NCBI GenBank assembly: GCA_009668225.1
Contig: WJYK01000003.1
Span: 1-64,000, forward strand
DNA from: Enterobacteriaceae bacterium RIT693
Lineage (GTDB): Bacteria; Pseudomonadota; Gammaproteobacteria; Enterobacterales; Enterobacteriaceae
Direction of reading: 5' to 3'
DNA: 64,000 nt
The notes under the pieces were generated by a model, which searched no databases, was not told the DNA's origin, and saw only the letters and a list, made by a program, of their open reading frames with translations. The translations under genes were made by a program, and so were the position numbers. Numbering within the stretch: position 1 is the stretch's first letter; each line of letters starts with the position of its first letter. Below, one piece after another: positions 15,945-23,470 of the stretch.

Positions 15945-16379
15945 ATGAGCGCAACGCCATCCGCTATTCAGCGATTTGTTGATTATTACGCCGGGCTGGA
16001 CAAACAGCCGCCATCGACGTTGGCCGGTCTCTATGAGACGGATGCCACACTTATCGATCCGTTTGGCCAGCATCAGGGGCTGGCTGAGATCCAACGCTAC
16101 TTCACCCACCTGCTGGCCAGGGTGGCCTACTGCCGCTTCTCCATAGACCCTCCGCTCTGCGACGGTTCACGGTTTGCCGTGACCTGGACTATGCACTGGT
16201 CCCATCCGCGGATTGCCGGAGGAGAAAGGCTGTCCTTGCCGGGATGCTCATTCGTGGATATTCAGAATGACCTGATTATTCACCAGCGCGACTACTACGA
16301 TGCCGGAGAGATGCTCTATGAACATCTTCCGCTGTTGGGCTGGGCGGTCCGTGGCGTGAAAAGAAGGGTACGCGCATGA
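15945..16379 (+). CDS. SnoaL-like / nuclear transport factor 2-like protein
   Basis: A 144-residue protein with an NTF2-like alpha+beta cone: helix AIQRFVDYYAGLD, LAGLYETDATLIDPFGQHQGLAEIQRYFTHLL, and later strands FAVTWTMHW and SFVDIQNDLIIHQRDYYD. Such folds serve as isomerases, cyclases or plain binding proteins. The ATG at 15945 is chosen because AGGGTG precedes it at the right distance. It is the first of eight genes joined by short overlaps, and in related clusters of other Proteobacteria a protein of this type also heads the set. Catalytic role unknown. Confidence 0.8.
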   Translation: MSATPSAIQRFVDYYAGLDKQPPSTLAGLYETDATLIDPFGQHQGLAEIQRYFTHLLARVAYCRFSIDPPLCDGSRFAVTWTMHWSHPRIAGGERLSLPGCSFVDIQNDLIIHQRDYYDAGEMLYEHLPLLGWAVRGVKRRVRA

Positions 16380-17095
16380 TGACTGTCCTCATCACCGGAG
16401 CAAGTTCAGGTATTGGGGCCGGACTTGCAAAATCCTGGGCCGATGACGGCTGGCACGTCATTGCCTGTGGGCGTGATGCGGCCCGGCTGGCGTCTTTACA
16501 GCAGCACAGCCCAAATATCACGGTGCGCCTGTTCGATATGACCGACCAGAATGCCAGCCGAGAGGCGCTGGCGGACTGTCCGGCCGATCTGGTTATTCTC
16601 TGCGCGGGCACCTGTGAGTATCTGGAGAACGGTGAGGTGGATGCCGCTCTGGTGGCGCGGGTGATGACCACTAATTTCCTTGGGCCGATAAATTGTCTGG
16701 CGGCCCTTCAGCCGCGGCTTGTTTCCGGTAACCGCGTGGTGCTGGTCAGCTCGATGGCCCACTGGCTGCATTTTCCACGAGCAGAAGCCTACGGCGCGTC
16801 CAAGGCCGCATTAACCTGGTTTGCCAATAGCCTGCGCCTGGACTGGGAGCCGAAAGGTATTGCTATCACCGTGGTCTCACCGGGGTTTGTCGATACCCCT
16901 CTTACCCGTAAAAACGACTTTGCGATGCCGGGGCAGGTCAGCGTGGATCGGGCGGTGAAAGCCATTCGTCACGGTCTGGCGAAAGGAAAAAACCACATCG
17001 CTTTCCCGGCGGGATTCAGTCTGATTATGCGCCTGCTGGCAGGGCTGCCAGCAGGTCTCCAACGCCTCTTTTTGCGCAGGATGGTACGCCCATGA
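16376..17095 (+). CDS. Short-chain dehydrogenase/reductase
   Basis: A 239-residue classical SDR. The cofactor motif TGASSGIG is at residues 7-14, with R34 after GRD suggesting NADP preference; the catalytic set is N near NFLGPIN, S in VVLVSSMAHW, and YGASK. The C-terminal segment (FPAGFSLIMRLLAGLPAGLQRLFLRRM) is hydrophobic and basic and may touch the membrane. It overlaps its neighbours by four bases on each side. It probably reduces or oxidises a fatty-acyl-linked carbonyl or hydroxyl within the lipid-modification pathway; substrate inferred from context only. Confidence 0.87.
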   Translation: MMTVLITGASSGIGAGLAKSWADDGWHVIACGRDAARLASLQQHSPNITVRLFDMTDQNASREALADCPADLVILCAGTCEYLENGEVDAALVARVMTTNFLGPINCLAALQPRLVSGNRVVLVSSMAHWLHFPRAEAYGASKAALTWFANSLRLDWEPKGIAITVVSPGFVDTPLTRKNDFAMPGQVSVDRAVKAIRHGLAKGKNHIAFPAGFSLIMRLLAGLPAGLQRLFLRRMVRP

Positions 17096-18372
17096 ACATC
17101 GCCATTATCGGCAGCGGTATTGCCGGGCTGACCTGTGCCTGGCGGCTCGCCGGGCATCATCAGGTCACGCTGTTTGAAGCGGATCCCAGGATTGGGGGGC
17201 ATACCGCCACGGTGGATATCGCCACGTCTCAGGGAACATATGCCATCGATACGGGGTTTATTGTCTATAACGATCGGACCTATCCGCGCTTTATGGGGCT
17301 GCTGAGCGAGCTGGGTATCAGCGGACAAAAAACACAGATGAGTTTTTCGGTACACAACCCGCAGAGCGGGCTGGAGTACAACGGACACACGCTTACCTCG
17401 CTGTTCGCCCAGCGACGTAACCTGGTGAATCCGGCTTTCTGGGGGCTACTGAAAGAGGTTGTCCGCTTTAACCGCCTGGCGAAAGCGGCTCTTGCGGGCG
17501 ATGTCGATCCCCGGGCCACTTTGCAGCACTTCCTTGAACAGCATAAGTTCAGCGCATTTTTTGCACGCCACTACATTTTGCCAATGGGGGCCGCTATCTG
17601 GTCTTCATCGCTGCAGGAGATGCGCCGTTTTCCGCTACCGCTGTTTTTGCGCTTCTTTGAGCACCATGGGCTGCTGGATATTACCCATCGTCCGCAGTGG
17701 TACGTGGTGCCCGGCGGCTCGCGGGAATATACCCGTGCGTTGTTGGCTCAGCTGGGCGAACGTCTGACCGTGCATCTGAACACTCCGGTGCAGCGGGTTA
17801 TTCGTAGCCGCGAGGGCGTCACTGTCCAGCTTGAGCACGCAAGACAGACGTTCGATCAGGTGATTTTTGCCTGCCATTCCTCTCAGGCGCTGGCGATGCT
17901 CGACAACCCTTCTCAGGCTGAACGCGAAGTGCTTGGGGATATTGGCTGGCAACGTAACGAGGTGGTGTTACACAGTGACAGGCGCTGGCTGCCGAGGCGC
18001 GAACGTGCCTGGGCAAGCTGGAACTATCGCCTGAGCGAGCAGGATAACGTTCGTGCCTGCGTCACTTACAACATGAATATTTTACAAGGGTTGCCCGCGG
18101 GAGCGCCGCTGTTTTGTGTGACCCTGAACCCGGAAACGCCCGTCGAGGAGCGCTACGTCTGGCAGCGCTTTGTCTATGAGCATCCGCTTTTTAACCCTCA
18201 AAGCTGGCGTGCTCAGGCGCGTCGCGGCGAAATTAACGGTCATCAGCGAAGCTGGTTCTGCGGCGCTTACTGGTACAACGGCTTTCATGAAGACGGGGTA
18301 CGTAGCGCCCTGGATGTGGTGAAAGGCATTGCAGCCGAAGGAGGGCAAGAAGATGAACAGTTGCCTGTATGA
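17092..18372 (+). CDS. FAD-dependent amine-oxidase-like flavoprotein
   Basis: A 426-residue flavoprotein with the dinucleotide motif IAIIGSGIAGLTCAWRL at the N-terminus followed by FEADPRIGGHT. It belongs to the NAD-binding amine oxidase/desaturase superfamily. Proteins of this type are consistently encoded next to DUF1365 and Cfa-like genes in many Proteobacteria and are thought to desaturate or oxidise fatty acyl chains. A conserved tryptophan/histidine-rich C-terminal part (SWFCGAYWYNGFHEDGVRSALDV) is typical for this subgroup. It overlaps the SDR gene by four bases and the DUF1365 gene by 20 bases. Confidence 0.87.
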   Translation: MNIAIIGSGIAGLTCAWRLAGHHQVTLFEADPRIGGHTATVDIATSQGTYAIDTGFIVYNDRTYPRFMGLLSELGISGQKTQMSFSVHNPQSGLEYNGHTLTSLFAQRRNLVNPAFWGLLKEVVRFNRLAKAALAGDVDPRATLQHFLEQHKFSAFFARHYILPMGAAIWSSSLQEMRRFPLPLFLRFFEHHGLLDITHRPQWYVVPGGSREYTRALLAQLGERLTVHLNTPVQRVIRSREGVTVQLEHARQTFDQVIFACHSSQALAMLDNPSQAEREVLGDIGWQRNEVVLHSDRRWLPRRERAWASWNYRLSEQDNVRACVTYNMNILQGLPAGAPLFCVTLNPETPVEERYVWQRFVYEHPLFNPQSWRAQARRGEINGHQRSWFCGAYWYNGFHEDGVRSALDVVKGIAAEGGQEDEQLPV

Positions 18373-19075
18373 GGGGGGATTGCGCCACCGTCGCTTTCAG
18401 CCGAAAACGCACAATTTTACCTATCGCGTGTTTATGGCGTGGCTCGATTTAGATGAGCTTAGTGCGCTACCGTCCGTAGGGATCCGTCATAACCGTTTCG
18501 CCGCGGCGGCTTTCCACAATGTGGATTACCCGCTGGGCTGGCCGCTAAAAGAGAAGGCCCTTGAGCGCCTCGAAAGTCTGACGGGCGAGCGCCCTGATGG
18601 CCGCGTGATGCTTCTGACCCAGCTCCGTTACTTCGGTTTCCACTTTAATCCGGTCAATTTTTATTACTGCTATGACGGCGATAACCGACTGCGTTGGGTG
18701 CTTGCTGAGGTGCGGAACACCCCGTGGAACGAGCGTCATTATTATGCCGTGGATGGCCTGGCGCCGCGCCCGTTGGCAAAAGCCTTCCACGTTTCCCCGT
18801 TTAACCCAATGGACATGGTGTATCACTGGCGCTTTAACAGCCCTGGCAAAACGCTGCATATGCACATCGAAAATCATCAGGCCTCTAAAGTTTTTGACGC
18901 CACGCTGGCGCTGCACCGCGAGCCGCTGACGCGCAAAAACCTGACGTCACTGCTGCTACGTCTCCCGCTGATGACGCTGAAAACTGCCATCGCCATTTAC
19001 TGGCAGGCGCTGCGGCTGTGGCTCAAACGTGTGCCTGGTTACAACCATCCCGCCAGCAGGAGTGAACGCTCATGA
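18353..19075 (+). CDS. DUF1365 family protein
   Basis: A 240-residue protein of DUF1365. Family segments are visible: CLYEGGLRHRRFQPKTHNFTYRVFMAWLDLDEL at the start, VMLLTQLRYFGFHFNPVNFYYCY in the middle, and FHVSPFNPMDMVYHWRF later. The gene is almost always adjacent to the FAD oxidase and the Cfa-like methyltransferase, so they probably act on the same lipid. The reaction is not established to my knowledge. The ATG at 18353 gives the normal family start; it overlaps the FAD oxidase by 20 bases and the Cfa-like gene by four. Confidence 0.87.
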   Translation: MNSCLYEGGLRHRRFQPKTHNFTYRVFMAWLDLDELSALPSVGIRHNRFAAAAFHNVDYPLGWPLKEKALERLESLTGERPDGRVMLLTQLRYFGFHFNPVNFYYCYDGDNRLRWVLAEVRNTPWNERHYYAVDGLAPRPLAKAFHVSPFNPMDMVYHWRFNSPGKTLHMHIENHQASKVFDATLALHREPLTRKNLTSLLLRLPLMTLKTAIAIYWQALRLWLKRVPGYNHPASRSERS

Positions 19076-20292
19076 CCGACCCCGCCTTTGCGCTTGAACC
19101 CGCTCTTCCGCGCAATGTTCGCATCGCGCGCTGGCTACTCTTCCGCCTTCTTGGTGGCATCCGGGAAGGGGCGCTAACCCTTCGCGAGGGGGGGCAGACT
19201 TTTCATTTTGGTGACGCGTCCTCCCTCCTGCATGCCGACGTGCAAATTCTCTCCTCCGGGGTTTACTGGCGAGTGTTGACCGGCGGGAGCCTTGCGGCCG
19301 CTGAAGCCTGGATGGACGGTGAGTGGGAGACGCAGCAGCTCACGCCATTACTGCAAATTCTGGCGCTCAACAGTAACGTGCTGGGACGGCTGGAAAGAGG
19401 GTTTCGCCTGCTCGGTAAGCCCGTCGAGCGCCTGCGGCACTGGACGCGGCGTAATCACCGGGAGCAGGCGCGGGAGAATATTGCCGCTCATTACGACTTG
19501 GGTAACGAATTTTATTCGCACTTCCTGGATGAGGAACTGCTCTACTCCAGCGCGTTGTTCACCGCAGGCGCTCAGGATCTTAGCCTGGCCCAGCAGGCAA
19601 AAATGGCGCGTCTGTGCGAACAGTTGGCGCTGACTGAAAGCGACCATTTGCTGGAGATTGGCACCGGCTGGGGGGCGATGGCGGAGTATGCAGCACGCCA
19701 CTACGGCTGCCGGGTCACCACCACCACGCTGTCCAGGGAACAGTATCACTGGGCGAAAACGCGCATCGCCCGCGCGGGTCTTCAGGAACGTGTAGAGGTC
19801 CTGCTGTGCGATTACCGTGATTTGACCGGCGAGTATGACAAGCTGGTGTCTGTAGAGATGATTGAAGCGGTCGGTCAGCGCTATCTGCCCGCTTTCTTCC
19901 GCACCTGTCAGGCGCGTTTGCGTCCCGGGGGAAAAATGGCGATTCAGGCCATCACCATTCAGGACCAGCGCTACCGCGACTACAGCAAAAGCGTCGATTT
20001 CATTCAGCGCTACATCTTCCCCGGCGGTTTTTTACCGAGCATCTCGGTGATGAGTGACTTGATGACCCGCCACACTGATTTTGTGGTCCGCAATCTGTTC
20101 GATATGGGCCCTGATTACGCCCGCACGCTGGCACTCTGGCGGCAACGTTTTGTTCACGCCTGGCAGGACATTGAAAAGCTGGGATTTGATGACCGCTTCC
20201 GCCGCATGTGGCTTTATTACTTCGGCTACTGCGAGGCAGGGTTTAACGCCCGCACCATTAGCGTGGTGCAATTGACCGCAGAGCGCGTATGA
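19072..20292 (+). CDS. Cyclopropane-fatty-acyl-phospholipid synthase-like methyltransferase
   Basis: A 406-residue SAM-dependent methyltransferase of the Cfa family. Motifs: AHYDLGNEFYSHFLDEELLYSSALF (lipid-binding and active-site region), LLEIGTGWGAMAEYAA (SAM motif I), EMIEAVGQRY, and the C-terminal YYFGYCEAGFNARTISVVQL. It is a paralogue, slightly longer than E. coli Cfa (382 residues). Cfa enzymes add a methylene group across the double bond of unsaturated phospholipid acyl chains; relatives in such operons may instead form methylated or cyclised derivatives. It is placed between DUF1365 and DUF2878 with four-base overlaps. Confidence 0.88.
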   Translation: MTDPAFALEPALPRNVRIARWLLFRLLGGIREGALTLREGGQTFHFGDASSLLHADVQILSSGVYWRVLTGGSLAAAEAWMDGEWETQQLTPLLQILALNSNVLGRLERGFRLLGKPVERLRHWTRRNHREQARENIAAHYDLGNEFYSHFLDEELLYSSALFTAGAQDLSLAQQAKMARLCEQLALTESDHLLEIGTGWGAMAEYAARHYGCRVTTTTLSREQYHWAKTRIARAGLQERVEVLLCDYRDLTGEYDKLVSVEMIEAVGQRYLPAFFRTCQARLRPGGKMAIQAITIQDQRYRDYSKSVDFIQRYIFPGGFLPSISVMSDLMTRHTDFVVRNLFDMGPDYARTLALWRQRFVHAWQDIEKLGFDDRFRRMWLYYFGYCEAGFNARTISVVQLTAERV

Positions 20293-20774
20293 AAAGCTCT
20301 GCACAAATCTTTCTGATGGCCATCGCCTTCGACCTGTACTGGGCGCTGGTGGTGGTGTTTCGCGAGCGGGGCCTGTTTTTGTGGTTCGCTCTCGCGATTT
20401 TTGCCTGGCTGATGCTGCCATCGGTACATCGTATTTATGCCCTGACGCTTACCGTAGCGGGCAGCGGCCTTGATGCTCTGTGGGCGCTGACAGGGCTTAT
20501 CACCTTTCATGGGGATACATTGTTGCCCCTGTGGATGATGGCGCTGTGGCTAATGTTTTCAGCTGTCTGGACCCGGCTGACCCGCCTTTCAACGCTGCCG
20601 GGGTGGATACTCACGCTGCTGGGCACGCTGGGTGGCCCGCTGGCCTATCTTATCGGCAAACGCGTGGGCGCTATCACTTTTCTGGAGCCGACGTTTATCG
20701 TCGTCGGCTGGATGGCATCAGGCTGGCTGATTCTGATGCTGTTTTTCCACCTTTTGATGGGGAAGCAACGATGA
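20289..20774 (+). CDS. DUF2878 membrane protein
   Basis: A 161-residue integral membrane protein with about five to six hydrophobic segments and very few charged residues. It resembles DUF2878 proteins (IFLMAIAFDLYWALVVVFRERGLFLW at the start, GPLAYLIGKRVGA in the middle). Its function is unknown; genes of this type are found in the same lipid-modification clusters of other gamma-proteobacteria. Four-base overlaps link it to the Cfa-like gene and to the chalcone-isomerase-like gene. Confidence 0.82.
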   Translation: MKSSAQIFLMAIAFDLYWALVVVFRERGLFLWFALAIFAWLMLPSVHRIYALTLTVAGSGLDALWALTGLITFHGDTLLPLWMMALWLMFSAVWTRLTRLSTLPGWILTLLGTLGGPLAYLIGKRVGAITFLEPTFIVVGWMASGWLILMLFFHLLMGKQR

Positions 20775-21298
20775 GAGGCACTTTACTGTTGCTGCTCTGG
20801 CTTACCGCTATCACGCCGGTAGCCCATGCCGCCGACTGGCTGAGCTGGCGCAAAGTGGGGGACGCGACCCTCAGCTGGGGGCCGTTTACCGTCTATACCT
20901 CACAGCTGCGCACGCCGGATGGGCGTTATGCCGGTCCGGCGCAGGATCAGGCGCTGATTATTACCTATAAGCGAGACATTGGCCGCCAGGAACTGGTTGA
21001 TGCCACGCGTGAGCAGTGGCGGGCGCAGGGCATTCTGGACAGGAGTCCGCAAAGTGAAACATGGCTGCACATGCTACAGGCGCTTTGGCCTGATGTGACA
21101 GCGGGCACCCAGCTGGCTTTTGTGCTTACCGACCGGCAGGGGCAGTTCTGGTATCGCGCGTCGGCGGCACAAAAAACCTTTACCCCACTAGGGCCACGTC
21201 AGTCAGAAGCCTTCAGCGCAGCCTTTCTGGCCATTTGGCTTGGCCCTCGCACGCAATATCCTGAGCTGCGACAGCGGCTGATCGGAGGTGAGAAATGA
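20771..21298 (+). CDS. Chalcone-isomerase-like secreted protein
   Basis: A 175-residue exported protein. A signal peptide is evident (LLLLLWLTAITPVAHA-ADWL), and the mature part matches the pattern of bacterial chalcone isomerase-like proteins (GDATLSWGPFTVYTSQLRTPDGRY, IITYKRDIGRQELVDATREQW). The fold binds fatty acids in plants and is likely lipid-related here; catalytic chalcone isomerase activity is not expected. The periplasmic location suggests that the operon product is handled or exported across the envelope. ATG at 20771 overlaps the upstream stop by four bases. Confidence 0.82.
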   Translation: MRGTLLLLLWLTAITPVAHAADWLSWRKVGDATLSWGPFTVYTSQLRTPDGRYAGPAQDQALIITYKRDIGRQELVDATREQWRAQGILDRSPQSETWLHMLQALWPDVTAGTQLAFVLTDRQGQFWYRASAAQKTFTPLGPRQSEAFSAAFLAIWLGPRTQYPELRQRLIGGEK

Positions 21299-21825
21299 AA
21301 CGCATCCTGATACTCGTTATGGGAGCCCTGTTGCTGCTGGCAGGCTGTAGCACAGAGGTTGCCGATTACCGTAACCAGCAGCCAACGCTCGACATATTCC
21401 ATTACTTCCAGGGAAAAACAGCGGCGTGGGGAATGGTGCAGGATCGCAGCGGTAAACAGCTGCGCCGTTTCCATGTGGATATCGACGGTGACGTGGTGGG
21501 TGACACGCTGACGCTCAACGAGCACTTCATCTATGACGATGGCGAGAAGCAGCAACGGATCTGGCATATCCGTCGCGTCAGCCCTGAGCGCTACGAAGGC
21601 ACCGCCGGGGATATTGACGGCGTGGCGACAGGCCGGGCAGCAGGCAACGCCTTCAACTGGCGCTACAGCATGAATGTGACTGCCAACGGCAATACATGGC
21701 TGCTGCACTTTGATGACTGGATGTACCTGCAGGACGGCACGCATCTTTTTAATAAAACCGCGATGAAGAAATTTGGCATTACCGTAGGCACGGTGACGCT
21801 TTTCTTCACCCGGGCAACGCAGTAA
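21295..21825 (+). CDS. DUF3833 lipoprotein
   Basis: A 176-residue lipoprotein: the signal ends in the lipobox LLLAGC followed by S, typical of outer-membrane sorting. The mature domain resembles DUF3833 (TLDIFHYFQGKTAAWGMVQDRSGKQLRRFHVDIDG, LHFDDWMYLQDGTHLFNKTAMKKFGI). It is lipocalin-like in beta content, but function is unknown. It is the last overlapping gene of the operon; the TudS/YbgA fusion follows 13 bp later after an AAAGAGGAGAG ribosome site. Confidence 0.85.
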   Translation: MKRILILVMGALLLLAGCSTEVADYRNQQPTLDIFHYFQGKTAAWGMVQDRSGKQLRRFHVDIDGDVVGDTLTLNEHFIYDDGEKQQRIWHIRRVSPERYEGTAGDIDGVATGRAAGNAFNWRYSMNVTANGNTWLLHFDDWMYLQDGTHLFNKTAMKKFGITVGTVTLFFTRATQ

Positions 21826-21838
21826 AGAGGAGAGCGCC

Positions 21839-22798
21839 ATGAACATTCAACCCGTCATTGGAGTGAGCGGATGTTTAACCGGCTCGGCCGTACGGTTTGA
21901 CGGCGGACATAAACGGATGGCCTTTGTGATGGAGGCGCTGGCTCTGGTGGTGGCGTTCAAACCCATCTGCCCAGAGGTGGCCATTGGGTTGCCCGTGCCG
22001 CGCCCGGCGTTACGGCTGGTGAAAGCGCGTGAAGGGGAGATCCGGATGCGCTTCAGCCATGCGCCGCACGACGATATCACGGAGAAAATGGCTGATTTCG
22101 CCGCAGGATATGTCTCCAGAAACGATGAGCTTTCGGGATTCATCGTGTGTGCCAAATCGCCTTGCTGCGGCATGGAGCGCGTGCGGTTGTACGATGAAAT
22201 GGGCAATCGTGGGCGTAAAGAGGGCGTGGGCCTTTTCACCGGGGCGTTGCTTGAGAAATACCCGTGGTTACCGGTTGAAGAAGATGGCCGACTGCATGAT
22301 CCGGTGCTGCGCGAGAACTTTGTTGAGCGCATCTTTGCTTTGCATGAACTGAACACGCTACGGGCCAATGGTCTTAGCCGACGTGCGCTGCTGAATTTCC
22401 ATAGCCGCTATAAACTTCAGCTGCTGGCACACCACCAGGCGGGTTACCGTGAGATTGGGCCGTTCGTCGCCTCGTTGCATAAATGGGAAGACCTGGACAG
22501 TTTCTTCGTGGCATACCGTGAAAAACTGATGGCGATCCTCAAGAAGCCGGCCTCGCGGAAAAATCATACTAATGCAATGATGCACATTCAGGGATATTTT
22601 CGTGACCAGCTGAACGCCCGTCAGCGCTGCGAGCTGCGCGATGTGATCCTCCGCTATCGCGACGGGGTATTACCGATACTTGCCCCCCTGACGTTACTCA
22701 AACATTACCTGGCCGAATATCCGGATGACTATCTATTAACGCAGAACTATTTTAATCCCTATCCGGAGTATTTAGCTCTGCGTCTGGCCGTCAATTAA
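21839..22798 (+). CDS. DUF523 (TudS-like)-DUF1722 (YbgA) fusion protein
   Basis: A 319-residue two-domain protein. Residues 1-145 form a DUF523 domain whose three cysteines (C11 in GVSGCLTG, one in KPICPEV, and CAKSPCCGM) fit the [4Fe-4S] ligands of TudS 2-thiouracil desulfidases. Residues 190-315 form DUF1722 as in E. coli YbgA. In E. coli ybgA sits beside the photolyase gene phrB; no photolyase gene is seen here. It is the last gene before a strand switch. A role in repair or thiolated-base metabolism under light or oxidative stress is possible but unproven. Confidence 0.83.
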   Translation: MNIQPVIGVSGCLTGSAVRFDGGHKRMAFVMEALALVVAFKPICPEVAIGLPVPRPALRLVKAREGEIRMRFSHAPHDDITEKMADFAAGYVSRNDELSGFIVCAKSPCCGMERVRLYDEMGNRGRKEGVGLFTGALLEKYPWLPVEEDGRLHDPVLRENFVERIFALHELNTLRANGLSRRALLNFHSRYKLQLLAHHQAGYREIGPFVASLHKWEDLDSFFVAYREKLMAILKKPASRKNHTNAMMHIQGYFRDQLNARQRCELRDVILRYRDGVLPILAPLTLLKHYLAEYPDDYLLTQNYFNPYPEYLALRLAVN

Positions 22799-22877
22799 TT
22801 GCGTACTGTATTATGGGCGTGCGCTTTTGCCCACAGGAGAAAAAGAGCCTGCTTTGCCCGGTGGGCCTCTCTTTGCT

Positions 22878-23213
22878 CTACAGCTCGCCCTGCGGCTGTA
22901 ATTGATAAATCCAGGCGGTCACGGCTCTGCCATCGAGCGTGGTGACATCGACTTCGACGCGATCGTAGCCGTCCTCGAATTCATCCAGCATCGGCCAGTG
23001 TGCGCTCAGGTTGCTGGATAAAAACAGATAGCCGTGAACCTCAGGCCCCTCGTTATCCAGCACGATCCCGGGGAAATCGGCGGCGGCCCCCCAGCCTCGT
23101 TCGTAAAATGTACCGGTCACGTAGCCCGGTAGCCACTCACCGCCGATCTTTTCCATAATATGCGCATTAGCGTGACCGGGGCGAAGCGTACCGTAGACAA
23201 ACAGAGATTCCAT
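22878..23213 (-). CDS. Gamma-glutamylcyclotransferase-like (YtfP/AIG2) protein
   Basis: A 111-residue protein of the GGCT/AIG2 family. The N-terminal FVYGTLRPG forms the substrate loop, and the acidic residue in LDEFEDGYDRV provides the usual catalytic glutamate. It resembles YtfP of E. coli in length and layout. Substrate unknown; family enzymes cyclise gamma-glutamyl amines. It stands alone on the minus strand, convergent with the TudS/YbgA gene, which ends 79 bp away. Confidence 0.83.
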   Translation of the reverse strand: MESLFVYGTLRPGHANAHIMEKIGGEWLPGYVTGTFYERGWGAAADFPGIVLDNEGPEVHGYLFLSSNLSAHWPMLDEFEDGYDRVEVDVTTLDGRAVTAWIYQLQPQGEL

Positions 23214-23470
23214 TTTTCCTCATCGTACAAAGCAATTAAAGTGGGAGCGGAGAAGGATGTTCAAAATACGGTTTAATGCTGTAGCCCGCAAGCCAAAAGC
23301 ATCACGCCTGCAAATACGTATTTTTCAGTATTTGGCCGCGCGGAGTGGGGGCTTCACCCTGTAACAAACTGATAAAACGCAAGGTAGCCCGCAGTAAATA
23401 ATTTTCTGCTTAGTGCATAATGACATTATGTGCCAGGCTTTCAGTAAAACCCTTACCGGCTGGTCACAGC

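Noticed and set aside
22808..22877. Hairpin-like sequences between the TudS-YbgA gene and the GGCT gene
   Set aside because: Stems are five base pairs or contain bulges and no T-run follows; too weak to call.
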